Source: Neobacillus sp. CF12
GTDB lineage: Bacteria > Bacillota > Bacilli > Bacillales > Cytobacillaceae
Assembly: GCF_030348765.1 (NCBI RefSeq)
Contig: NZ_JAUCEU010000007.1
Coordinates: 4,089,501-4,153,500 of the forward strand
DNA: 64,000 nucleotides
Direction: 5' to 3'
The notes below the pieces were generated by a model that searched no databases, had not been told where the DNA came from, and saw nothing but the letters and a program-made list of their open reading frames with translations. The translations under genes were made by a program, and so were the position numbers. The number at the start of each line of letters is the position of its first letter. Within the stretch, counting starts at the first letter, position 1. Of the stretch, positions 35,256 to 44,157 are shown in pieces.

Positions 35256-37925
35256 ATGAAGCGCAAGAGTCTTGTAACATTTTTAGCAGTATTTTATGTT
35301 CTTTTTTTTACTATTGGGACTATCCCAGCAAAGGCCAACAGTAATGTCGAGATTAGCTCAATAACAGTAAAGAAAAAGGACATCTTGGTAGCGAATGAAC
35401 AAAAGATAACCGTGAACTTAACTGATAGCTCGGGGGTATCATACATTAATGTTACCTATAAGCAGCCCAGTGGGAGTTATACACAATATTTGTTGGGGCA
35501 AAATGGCCAAGGTGGCTTTGATGGTTATGCTATGGCATATGGTTCTGAAGGAACAATGACAGTAAGTTCAATAATTGTTAATTTTAATGATGGGTCTTTT
35601 AAATACTTTGAGGATATAGATCAAGGTGGTAGATATGACCTGAGTGGGGGAGATTTCACCATTCATGCATCTGATACAACAGGCCCGGTTTTTAATAGTG
35701 TATCAGTAAATACTACCCAAGTAGTTAAAGATGGTTCAGTTATTGTTACTGTGAATGCAGAGGATATGTTAAGTGATATTCAGTCGGTTGAACTAACATA
35801 CCAAATGCCTGATGGCTGGTATACTGGTGAAAAGGCAGTAAGTATTGGAAACAACCAGTACCAATTAGCTATACCTTTTTATTTGACAGGTGGTTATCAT
35901 GGATTCGGTACGTATAAACTTGCGTCTATATCATTCACGGATAGTCAGAACAACACAAGCTATGTTTGGGATGATACTTACATCAAAACAGCAGATTTAA
36001 GTAGTGGAAACTTCACGGTCATTCCCGAGGGCGATGGTCCGGTATTAAAAAATATTTCTGTTGATAAAAGTGAAGTCACAAGTGGACAACCTGTAAAATT
36101 AACAGCGGAAGTGGAAGACGCCTCTGGTGTGGCCGAGGTAAAGGTCATTTACACTCAACCAAATGGTTACAACCATACAGTCATTTTCAACCATTCCTAT
36201 GACAATATTTATGTGGGTGAAATTACTGGAGATTTTACAGGATACTATTCTGGATTCACGGTGGGGTATTGGACACCGAGAATCATTATGTTAAAGGATA
36301 TTTATGGAAGTACAACGGATATATGGAGCAATTTAGTTTTACCGTGGGGCCAAGACCTTTCATACTTGAATTTTTATGTAAAAGAAAGAGATTTCTATGC
36401 TCCTAGTGCGCCAAGCGTAAATGAGGTGGATGAAAACACAACCACATTGTATGGCTATGCAGAGTATGGTTCAACTGTAAACGCCTATGTAAATGGATCT
36501 GTGATTGGGTCAACCGTAGTTACGGATGGGGGCGGCTATTACCAAATGTATATTGGCAATCAGGCTGCAAACACACAAATTTATGTTAATGCTACAGATG
36601 AAAGCGGAAATGTCAGCCAGGATACTGTTGTTGTAGTAAAGGATGTAACAGCACCTGGTAAGCCCGTAGTAAATGAAGTATCTGACTCAGATTGGGCAGT
36701 AACCGGTCAAGCTGAACCAGGGTCAACAGTCACTGTAAATGTAAATGGGGTACATATAGGATCAGGTACAGTTGGAATTGACGGCAGTTTTTTTGTGAGA
36801 ATTCCTATTCAAAATGCTGGTACAGAACTTGCAGTAACAGCAACTGATCAAGCAGGTCACACAAGTGAAGCAGCTTACTTCGTTGTCTTGGACACTACTG
36901 CACCGGTAGCTCCAACGGTGAACGATATGACGGATAAAGATACTGTCGTTAAAGGAAAAACAGAAGCCGATGCACAGGTTACGGTATATTTAGGTACAAC
37001 TATACTTGGATCAGGTAAGGCCGATGGTACTGGAGCATTTAGTATAGTAATTCCAAAACAAAAAGCAGGGAGCACCATTGTTGTAGCGGCCAAAGATGTA
37101 GCAGGGAATGAAAGTACAACATCATATGTTACCAAGGTCAGCTATTCTTTGGTGAAAATACAATTAAACGGCAAAGATTTCACCTCTGGTTATTTTGGTG
37201 GTGGAACAACGTACGTCCATTGGAAAGCCTTAGAGGTTCTAAAAATCCCATTTTCTTATAAGGGAGATGGAACTCTCGTAATTAGTGGCCGGACTGTTAA
37301 GGGTGAGCATATCAATGGTGGACTCTTTATCCGATGGACAGATTTAGCACCGGGAAAAGTGACGTACAAGGTGATTACTGGCGGATATAACTTCTTATAT
37401 TCTCCGCCTGTAAAAGTACAACTCAACGGAAAAGATTTTTCAGAAGGATATTTGAAAAATGACACTATTTATGTTCATTGGTCAGCGTTAAAAACATTCA
37501 ATATTCCCTACACCTTTAAGGGGGGAACATCATTTAATATTGGTGGCCGTTCGGTAACCGCTGAGACCATCAATGGAGCACTTTATATCCGCTGGACGGA
37601 TTTGAATCCTGGGAAAGTAACTTACACCGAGATTAGTGGGGGCTATAACTTCATCTATTCCATCCCATTAAAGGTTCAGTTGAATGGTCAAGATTTTTCC
37701 CAAGGGTATTTGAAGGATGGCGCAGCCTATATTCATTGGTCAGCATTGAAAACCTTAAATATTCCCTACAAATTTAAAGGGGGAGTATTGTTTGATATTG
37801 GTGGACGTTCTGTTACGGGTGAGAGTATCAACGGAGGTATTTATATCCGCTGGAACCTTCTAGCACCAGGTAAAATAACATTTCAAGCGATTTCTGGAGG
37901 CTATAACTTTATTTACAAACCATAA
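35256..37925 (+). CDS. secreted protein with Ig-like and Big_6-like domains and three C-terminal surface modules
   Basis: The 889-residue protein has a signal peptide (SLVTFLAVFYVLFFTIGTI) and three Ig-like domains (about 28-380; two contain the (D)LS(S/G)G(N/D)FT end word shared with the 9740 gene). Three consecutive Big_6-like domains follow (about 383-628; APSAPSVNEVDENTTTLYG, APGKPVVNEVSDSDWAVTG and APVAPTVNDMTDKDTVVKG), then three C-terminal modules (about 630-889). The triple Big_6 stack is unique in this cluster; the other members have none or one. No catalytic motif is seen. The start ATG is preceded by CTGGGGGAAACAGG. Probably a wall-attached structural or binding protein. Confidence 0.85.
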   Translation: MKRKSLVTFLAVFYVLFFTIGTIPAKANSNVEISSITVKKKDILVANEQKITVNLTDSSGVSYINVTYKQPSGSYTQYLLGQNGQGGFDGYAMAYGSEGTMTVSSIIVNFNDGSFKYFEDIDQGGRYDLSGGDFTIHASDTTGPVFNSVSVNTTQVVKDGSVIVTVNAEDMLSDIQSVELTYQMPDGWYTGEKAVSIGNNQYQLAIPFYLTGGYHGFGTYKLASISFTDSQNNTSYVWDDTYIKTADLSSGNFTVIPEGDGPVLKNISVDKSEVTSGQPVKLTAEVEDASGVAEVKVIYTQPNGYNHTVIFNHSYDNIYVGEITGDFTGYYSGFTVGYWTPRIIMLKDIYGSTTDIWSNLVLPWGQDLSYLNFYVKERDFYAPSAPSVNEVDENTTTLYGYAEYGSTVNAYVNGSVIGSTVVTDGGGYYQMYIGNQAANTQIYVNATDESGNVSQDTVVVVKDVTAPGKPVVNEVSDSDWAVTGQAEPGSTVTVNVNGVHIGSGTVGIDGSFFVRIPIQNAGTELAVTATDQAGHTSEAAYFVVLDTTAPVAPTVNDMTDKDTVVKGKTEADAQVTVYLGTTILGSGKADGTGAFSIVIPKQKAGSTIVVAAKDVAGNESTTSYVTKVSYSLVKIQLNGKDFTSGYFGGGTTYVHWKALEVLKIPFSYKGDGTLVISGRTVKGEHINGGLFIRWTDLAPGKVTYKVITGGYNFLYSPPVKVQLNGKDFSEGYLKNDTIYVHWSALKTFNIPYTFKGGTSFNIGGRSVTAETINGALYIRWTDLNPGKVTYTEISGGYNFIYSIPLKVQLNGQDFSQGYLKDGAAYIHWSALKTLNIPYKFKGGVLFDIGGRSVTGESINGGIYIRWNLLAPGKITFQAISGGYNFIYKP

Positions 37926-37929
37926 TTTT

Positions 37930-37972
37930 AAGGAAACAGCGGCGATTTGAATTGCAGCTGTTTCTTTTTTTT
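37930..37972 (+). terminator. intrinsic terminator
   Basis: GGAAACAGC pairs with GCTGTTTCT (one G-T pair) and is followed by eight or more Ts, directly after the stop codon of the 889-residue protein. Confidence 0.8.
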
Positions 37973-38306
37973 AGACAAAATGCACAGATTTGCCATGGCC
38001 TACTAGTTTATAGTTATTTATTAAATTTCGTCTAATTGTTTTGTGGATTTTATTTCTCCATACCAATCGTAAATCGCAGCAGTGGTAAATTTTTTATCTG
38101 GAAAAAGAAACGTGTATTCTAGTATACTTCTAAGAATAGCGGAGTCAGTGATTATTCATTCTTCGTTTCTGACAGAGGCTTTATAATCATATTTCACATC
38201 CAATTCTAGTAATTTACAACTATTTTAGTTTTAAATAAGTTTTCAAAATTTTACAAGTTAGGGTAAAATAGTTTAATAGATAGAGATATTTTGGGAGGAG
38301 CAGCGT
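37973..38306. other. intergenic region with promoter of the first SpoIID-like gene
   Basis: No open frame or repeat is seen in this 334-base gap. A likely promoter lies at its end: TTTTCA (38240-38245), 18 bases, TAAAAT (38264-38269). A TTTACA closer to the -10 (spacing eight) is judged accidental. GGGAGGAG follows six bases before the start ATG. Confidence 0.5.
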
Positions 38307-40394
38307 ATGAAAAAACTATTACCTTTTTTTCTAATCTTACTACTCTTTATGGGTCTCGTACCTGCGAAGGGCCAGGCAGCAGAAACTGAGCCTCAGATGA
38401 AGGTAGAATTAAAGCAATTTTTGACGAATCCAACAAGTATTTCCTTAGGTGTGACAGGAACGTACAAAATTGATGGTACATCGCTTCAATTAAACAAGGA
38501 TAGGGCATATTCGATTAAGGTAGAGCAGGGCAGCCTTGGTTTATATGAAGGCAATACAAAACTTACCTCAGCTGCGCAACTATCTATTACTCCGGGAACG
38601 GAAACTGACACTGCATCTATTAATGACCGAGCGTATTTTGGAAGTTTCCTTTTTAAAGTGGAAAATAACTCTTATGTAAGACCTGTTAACATAGTGGGGA
38701 TGGAAGATTATTTGAAGTCTGTTGTTCCTTCAGAAATGGTTGCTTCATCTTGGTCGATGGAGGCCCTGAAAACACAGGCAGTTGCAGCGCGATCATACGC
38801 TTATTATCACAGAAATAAGACCATTAACGATACCACACGCTACCAAGCTTATAAAGGTGCTGGTAACTTACATTCACGGACAACAGAAGCGGTTGAAGCT
38901 ACAAGTGGGGAAATGGTTACCTATGGTGGTACTGTCATTGAGGCAGTATATTCCGCATCGAACGGTGGAATGACGGAAAATAATCAAAATGAATTTGGCG
39001 GGGCGTTGCTTCCTTATTTTTCAATCAAGGAAGATCCTTATGATACGAAAATTACTTGGTCAACAAGTATAAATAAGCAGCAAATTGATACAACTGCTTT
39101 AGATCTTAGTAATCCTGATAAATGGTGGAATGCTACTTCTGAAAAAAATAAGGCATTTGCTGATAATGTTCGAGCGTATATGCAAAATAATGGCTATGCC
39201 AATAAGCAGATTAAGATTGTTTCCATCCCGAAATTATCTTTCTATGACAAAACGCCAAGTACTCGTGTTACAAAGTCGGATTTGACTGTCAAATTCTTCA
39301 CGAAGGATGTATTTGAAGCAGGGGAATTGAAGTTACAGACCTATTCAATTACGGGCGCGACTGCTGACAGAATGCGTAGTTTTATCGGATACAGTCAAAT
39401 GAAGAGTAATGTCATCACGGCAATGTCCGAAGATAACAGCCTCTACTCATTAGAGGGCAGAGGATATGGTCATGGAGTAGGGATGAGCCAACATGGTGCG
39501 AATAATCGCGGGATTGCGGGTCATTCGTACAAAGATATCTTAGGTTTTTATTATACTGGCACTCAAGTAACAAAGGTATACAATGAAGTGGAACCAGAGC
39601 CAGAACCCGTGTATCAGCAGGTAAAGGTACAATTAAATGGCAAGGATTATACCCCTGGATACTTAGTTGATGGACACTCGCATCTTCATTGGAAAGTACT
39701 TGAAGCATTGAAAATTCCATTTTCCTATAAAGGAAACACTTCTTTCGTCATTGAAGGTCGTTCTGTAGAAGGAAAGTATATTAACAATGCGCTATATATT
39801 AACTGGAACGATATTTCACCTGGTAAATTGAGAGCAGAATCGATTACAGGTGGCTATAACTTTATCTATGATATTCCGGTAAAGATTCAATTAAATGGTA
39901 AGGATTTTACATCAGGATATTATATAGACGGTACAACCTATGTACATTGGAAAGCGTTAGATACATTTAAAGTTCCATATACATTTAAAGGGAATGGTGT
40001 ATTTATCATTGATGGACGCACCGTACAAGGAAGGGTTATTAACGGTGGTCTTTATATTAACTGGATAGACCTATCTCCTGGAAAAATTACCTTTAAATCA
40101 ATTAGCGGTGGTTTTAACTTTATCTATACGGTTCCGATTAAAGTCCAATTGAACGGACAAGATTTTACAGCTGGTTACTTTAAAGAAGGCGCAGCGTTTG
40201 TTCATTGGAAAGCATTAGAAACGTTTAAAATTCCTTTTACCTGGAAAGGAAATGTATCATTTGTCATCGATGGCCGTTCGGTCCAAGGTGAATATATCAA
40301 CGGAGCACTATATATTCGTTGGAATCTAATTGCTCCTGGAAAACTTACTTTTAAACAGATACCAGGCGGCTATAACTTTAACTACACACCATAA
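38307..40394 (+). CDS. SpoIID/LytB-domain protein with three C-terminal surface modules
   Basis: The 695-residue precursor has a signal peptide (LLPFFLILLLFMGLVPAKG) and an SH3-like N-terminal stretch. The SpoIID/LytB domain is at about 125-430: GMEDYLKSVVPSEM, WSMEALKTQAVAARSYA, the NGGMTE block, and GYGHGVGMSQHGANNRG near the end. The Glu in PSEM corresponds to the catalytic acid of SpoIID, a lytic transglycosylase that trims glycan strands lacking stem peptides; LytB stimulates the LytC amidase. Three C-terminal modules (about 437-695) follow. Family knowledge places it at the wall, where it would cut or help cut peptidoglycan. The combination with these modules, rather than with LysM or SLH, is unusual. 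A second copy follows immediately. Confidence 0.87.
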   Translation: MKKLLPFFLILLLFMGLVPAKGQAAETEPQMKVELKQFLTNPTSISLGVTGTYKIDGTSLQLNKDRAYSIKVEQGSLGLYEGNTKLTSAAQLSITPGTETDTASINDRAYFGSFLFKVENNSYVRPVNIVGMEDYLKSVVPSEMVASSWSMEALKTQAVAARSYAYYHRNKTINDTTRYQAYKGAGNLHSRTTEAVEATSGEMVTYGGTVIEAVYSASNGGMTENNQNEFGGALLPYFSIKEDPYDTKITWSTSINKQQIDTTALDLSNPDKWWNATSEKNKAFADNVRAYMQNNGYANKQIKIVSIPKLSFYDKTPSTRVTKSDLTVKFFTKDVFEAGELKLQTYSITGATADRMRSFIGYSQMKSNVITAMSEDNSLYSLEGRGYGHGVGMSQHGANNRGIAGHSYKDILGFYYTGTQVTKVYNEVEPEPEPVYQQVKVQLNGKDYTPGYLVDGHSHLHWKVLEALKIPFSYKGNTSFVIEGRSVEGKYINNALYINWNDISPGKLRAESITGGYNFIYDIPVKIQLNGKDFTSGYYIDGTTYVHWKALDTFKVPYTFKGNGVFIIDGRTVQGRVINGGLYINWIDLSPGKITFKSISGGFNFIYTVPIKVQLNGQDFTAGYFKEGAAFVHWKALETFKIPFTWKGNVSFVIDGRSVQGEYINGALYIRWNLIAPGKLTFKQIPGGYNFNYTP

Positions 40395-40400
40395 ATAAAT

Positions 40401-40436
40401 GGACTGTCCTTCAGTAATGGGGGCAGTCCTTTTTAT
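40401..40436 (+). terminator. intrinsic terminator
   Basis: GGACTGTCC pairs with GGGCAGTCC (one G-T pair), followed by TTTTTATT, six bases after the stop. The terminator of the downstream paralogue uses the same stem word. Confidence 0.8.
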
Positions 40437-40450
40437 TAGTTTACTATTAT

Positions 40451-40478
40451 TTTACAGTTTTGATAGATATGATAGAAT
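40451..40478 (+). promoter_or_regulatory. probable housekeeping promoter of the second SpoIID-like gene
   Basis: TTTACA (40451-40456) and TAGAAT (40473-40478) with 16 bases between, about 37 bases before the start codon. This is one of the cleaner promoter matches in the window. Confidence 0.6.
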
Positions 40479-40514
40479 AGTTTACTAGATAAGGATTTTA
40501 GAGAGGAGCACCAT

Positions 40515-42404
40515 ATGAGAAAGATATTTGTATATTTTATCATCAGCTTACTTCTTGTTGGTCTTGTGCCTGCAAAAATGGAAGCAGCCATCACGGAGCC
40601 GCAAATGAAAATTGAACTATCAGGATATGTTAACAATAAAACTAGTGTTTCTTTGAAACTAACTGGTAGTTATAAGGTAGAAAAAGAAAACGGTGATACC
40701 ATCCTACTAAATAAGGATACAAATTATACCGTTAAAGTAGAGGGTTTAGTAGTTCATTTATATGAAGGAACGACAATGCTTGAATCTGCTAGTCAAATAA
40801 CGATTAATCCTATTAATGACCGAGATAAAGCCGTAATAAATGGACGATCCTATTTTGGAGGTTTTATTTTTAAGAAAAATAATGCTGGGTACTTAGTCCC
40901 GACGAACTTGATTGGGATGGAAGAATACTTAAAGTCCGTTGTCCCTTCAGAAATGATTGCTTCGGAATGGCACGAAGAAGCCTTTAAAGCACAGGCTGTT
41001 GCTGCTAGGACTTATGCCTATTTTAAACATCTTAAGGGTGAAACCTTAACTGACACGACTGGTAATCAAGCCTATAAAGGTGCTGATGTTGTTCATCCAA
41101 ATACTACAAAAGCGGTGGAAGCAACAACAGGAGAGATGATGACCTACCAGGGGAAGGTATTTGAAGCCCAGTTTTCTGCCTCTAATGGAGGAATGACGGA
41201 GAGCAGTAAAAATGAAACGGGTTGGCAGCACGATTATCATACTGTTAAGGAAGATACGTTTGATACGCGTATTACATGGGATACGACCATTTATAAACAG
41301 CAAGTTGATACAACGGGATTAGACCTTAGCCAGCCGGATCAATGGTGGAATACAACCATTGAGAGAGATATACGCGAAAAGACAGATGATAAAAACACAT
41401 TTACTGAAAATATCAAGGCTCATCTTCAGACGCATGGTTATCCAAATAAAGATATAAAAATTGTCTCGATACCCAAGTTGGAATTTCGTGATAAAACATC
41501 GAGCGGCCGTGCAATTTGGGGAGCTCTAACCGTTCAATTTTTTGTGAAGGATGAGTTTGAGGACGGAAAATTGAAACTGCAAACGTATATCATGAAGGAT
41601 GACAAATGGAATGACGTTTTAAAAGTAACAGCGAGTGATGTTAAGAGACTAATCGGTTCCCATGATATGACAAGTACGTTAATTACCGAAAGCACAGTTA
41701 ACGATGAGCTTTATTCTTTTAAAGGAATGGGTAATGGTCATGGTGTGGGATTGAGCCAGCATGGAGCAAACAATCGTGCTATAGAGGGCCGTCAGTCATA
41801 TAAGGATATCTTATTCTTTTATTATGATACGGGACTGGCTGAAAAGATTAAGCTTGAAAAGATATACCAACCTACTTATAAAAGTGTAAAGGTCCAATTA
41901 AATGGCAAGGACTTTACTCCAGGCTATTATGGTGTTAGTACAACCTTTGTACACTGGAAAGCCTTGAATACGTTTAAGATCCCCTTCACGTTTAAAGATG
42001 GTGAATTTAACATAAATGGTCGAAAATTTCGGGGAGAGACGATTAACGGTGGGCTCTATATTCGCTGGACCGATATAGCTCCTGGGAAAGTCACCTTTAA
42101 ATCCATAAGTGGCGGTTTTAATTTTATGTATTCTGTTCCTGTTCCTATTAAGATCCAGTTGAATGGGAATGATTTTACAGCTGGTTACTTTAAGGACGGT
42201 GCAGCGTATATTCATTGGAAGGCATTAGAAACATTTAAGATTCCTTTCACCTGGAAAGGAAATGAATCATTCGTTATCAATGGACAACCGGTCCAGGGTG
42301 AATATATCAATGGACCGCTCTATATTCGTTGGAATCTAATCGCTCCTGGAAAAATTATTTTCAAACAGATTCCAGGCGGCTACAATTTCATTTACACTCC
42401 ATAA
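40515..42404 (+). CDS. SpoIID/LytB-domain protein, second copy, with two C-terminal surface modules
   Basis: The 629-residue protein repeats the plan of the gene before it: signal peptide (IFVYFIISLLLVGLVPAKM), SpoIID/LytB domain with GMEEYLKSVVPSEM, AFKAQAVAARTYA, NGGMTE and GNGHGVGLSQHGANNRA, then the C-terminal modules. It has only two modules (about 455-629) instead of three; the missing one corresponds to the first or second of the paralogue. In the first module the FKGNGVF segment is shortened to FKDGEF. Start ATG 40515 has GAGAGGAGCACC in front. The PSEM acid is kept, so peptidoglycan-trimming activity is possible. It is a tandem duplicate that even shares the terminator stem word with its neighbour. 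Confidence 0.87.
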   Translation: MRKIFVYFIISLLLVGLVPAKMEAAITEPQMKIELSGYVNNKTSVSLKLTGSYKVEKENGDTILLNKDTNYTVKVEGLVVHLYEGTTMLESASQITINPINDRDKAVINGRSYFGGFIFKKNNAGYLVPTNLIGMEEYLKSVVPSEMIASEWHEEAFKAQAVAARTYAYFKHLKGETLTDTTGNQAYKGADVVHPNTTKAVEATTGEMMTYQGKVFEAQFSASNGGMTESSKNETGWQHDYHTVKEDTFDTRITWDTTIYKQQVDTTGLDLSQPDQWWNTTIERDIREKTDDKNTFTENIKAHLQTHGYPNKDIKIVSIPKLEFRDKTSSGRAIWGALTVQFFVKDEFEDGKLKLQTYIMKDDKWNDVLKVTASDVKRLIGSHDMTSTLITESTVNDELYSFKGMGNGHGVGLSQHGANNRAIEGRQSYKDILFFYYDTGLAEKIKLEKIYQPTYKSVKVQLNGKDFTPGYYGVSTTFVHWKALNTFKIPFTFKDGEFNINGRKFRGETINGGLYIRWTDIAPGKVTFKSISGGFNFMYSVPVPIKIQLNGNDFTAGYFKDGAAYIHWKALETFKIPFTWKGNESFVINGQPVQGEYINGPLYIRWNLIAPGKIIFKQIPGGYNFIYTP

Positions 42405-42409
42405 AAAAT

Positions 42410-42443
42410 GGACTGTCCTTCATGAGGACAGTCCGTTTTTTTA
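42410..42443 (+). terminator. intrinsic terminator
   Basis: GGACTGTCC (42410-42418) pairs with GGACAGTCC (42426-42434) and is followed by GTTTTTTT, six bases past the stop. Confidence 0.85.
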
Positions 42444-42476
42444 GTATTCAATTTTCGGGTAGGAATGTGAATGCAT

Positions 42477-42665
42477 AAGCGGAGAATTTCCGGCTATTGT
42501 ATCTAGAGGAAGGATAGAAGCAGAAATAAGCGGAGATATTCCGGTTAACAGCTCTAAATTAGCCTAAGTTCAATGATTTTGACCAATTAAGCGGAAAAAC
42601 TCCTCTTATTTTAAAGAAAACAAAGGTATTTTCCAATTTAGCCGGAATTCTTCCGCTTATTTTAC
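42477..42665. repeat. degenerate AAGCGGA/TTCCG array
   Basis: AAGCGG(A) followed after five to nine bases by (A/T)TTCCGG or a variant occurs at 42477 and 42528, with AAGCGGAAA at 42589 and a TAGCCGGAATTCTTCCGCTTA palindrome-like end at about 42639-42660. Spacings are 51, 61 and about 50 bases. The four units are otherwise diverged. The array fills most of the 303-base gap between the SpoIID-like gene and the convergent HupE-like gene. Confidence 0.6.
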
Positions 42666-42707
42666 AAACACAACCAAAATCAGTATCCCTGCAAAGTAGA
42701 GCCTTGT

Positions 42708-43916
42708 TTATAGAAGAAGACGCTCAAATAGCCAAAAGGCTCCCAAAGCAGCAACAATAATAGATCCAACTTTTATGATGGTACCGGATGTTTTCAACTT
42801 GAACATATAGGTAAGCAATGGCAGCACCAATAGGACGAGTGCCAGTTGGACAACTTCAATTCCAATGTTGAAATTGACTAATGCGACAGCTAAATCGGCT
42901 TTTGGGATGTTCATTTCTTTTAATATATTGGCAAATCCAAGACCGTGGATTAACCCGAATAGGAAGGTAAGGCCCCAGCGGTGCTTGATTTCTTTTCGGA
43001 AGATGTTTTCAAGCGCAACATACACAATGCTAAAGGCGATAACAGCTTCGACAAACCGTGACGGCAAGGTAATAATCCCTAAAACAGCCAAACTAATCGT
43101 GATACTGTGGGCAATCGTAAAGGATGTAATAATCGCAGCGTATTGCTTGAATGTTTGTTTTCTAAGTAGCAGTGCTAATAGAAACAACAGATGATCATAT
43201 CCTGTTAGGATATGGAGCATTCCGAGTTTGAAAAATGAAAACCAGGATGAATTGGAGGTCTCTTCTGTTGGAGCAACTTCCGGCTGCTCTTGACTCTCGT
43301 TGGTTGGAGGTGTTTGTCCATCCAGTGATTGCTCTTCCTGTGATTCTGTTAAAAGAATAGTCCACGTTCTTTCTTTACCTTGTAAAATAGCCTGGCTCGT
43401 TGTCCCGGCAAACTCATAGGAAATTAAGTTTATATAATTCGTATTTGGGTCATTTACATATAGACCATCATTAAAGCTAAGAGTATCGCCAGCTGAAAAA
43501 GCCGGATAACGTAAATGGAAGGTTAAGAAATTCTTATCTTCCTTTTTCTCAAGAACCATTTTTTCCAAGGTGGGTTCTTGTTGACGGTTGTTTACATCCA
43601 AAGTCGTATGGTCATGGACAAGCTCTTCTAAGTGATGGCTTTCCTCTTCCATTTCTGACTTCTCTACATCATTGTTCTTATTCTTATCAATATCTTCTAT
43701 TAGTTCAATAATGGATAAGGTATCGATGGAGAATGTAAAAATCGTTTCTTCAGAATTTATTTTAATAGTCGTATAACTTGCACTATAAGCATGAGCTTGA
43801 GTGATAGATGGAGCCAACGTCCAAGTAAACAGCAATAGCGCTAGAAAATAGGTAAAAGAGTGCATTTTGAAGGTGTTTCTAGAAAATTGACGGTTTTTGT
43901 CGAAAAAAGGTATCAC
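42708..43916 (-). CDS. HupE/UreJ-like membrane protein with extracytoplasmic N-terminal domain
   Basis: GTG 43916 is chosen as start because CAGGAGGA lies six bases upstream; the frame extends further to 43991 without a better site. The 402-residue protein has a signal-type helix (YFLALLLFTWTLAPSITQAHA), an acidic extracytoplasmic domain (about 45-250) including a DKNKNNDVEKSEM EF-hand-like stretch, and a C-terminal block of about six membrane helices. That block carries GYDHLLFLLALLL, SFTIAHSITISLAVLG and FGLIHGLGFA. These blocks, with their His residues, are the HupE/UreJ family signature (metal handling or membrane transport in hydrogenase and urease contexts). No hydrogenase or urease genes are nearby, so the role is open. 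It points opposite to all the surface genes around it. Confidence 0.82.
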   Translation of the reverse strand: MIPFFDKNRQFSRNTFKMHSFTYFLALLLFTWTLAPSITQAHAYSASYTTIKINSEETIFTFSIDTLSIIELIEDIDKNKNNDVEKSEMEEESHHLEELVHDHTTLDVNNRQQEPTLEKMVLEKKEDKNFLTFHLRYPAFSAGDTLSFNDGLYVNDPNTNYINLISYEFAGTTSQAILQGKERTWTILLTESQEEQSLDGQTPPTNESQEQPEVAPTEETSNSSWFSFFKLGMLHILTGYDHLLFLLALLLRKQTFKQYAAIITSFTIAHSITISLAVLGIITLPSRFVEAVIAFSIVYVALENIFRKEIKHRWGLTFLFGLIHGLGFANILKEMNIPKADLAVALVNFNIGIEVVQLALVLLVLPLLTYMFKLKTSGTIIKVGSIIVAALGAFWLFERLLL

Positions 43917-44157
43917 AGTTAATCCTCCTGAATAACGATTGTAGTTCCATATATCTACACAAAAAGTTTCAGACCTCCTTAATATAATCACATTCCTCTT
44001 GATTTTGTATACTAGAAAAATTAATTTTCTGTAAAATTACATGATTTAGGATATTCCTATATTGGTGAAAATTTTGTAGAATAGTAGAGCAATAGATTAA
44101 AAAAAGGAGAGAGACTTTTTTACTAGTATAAAAATCTTACCAAAGGGTGGTCAAGAA

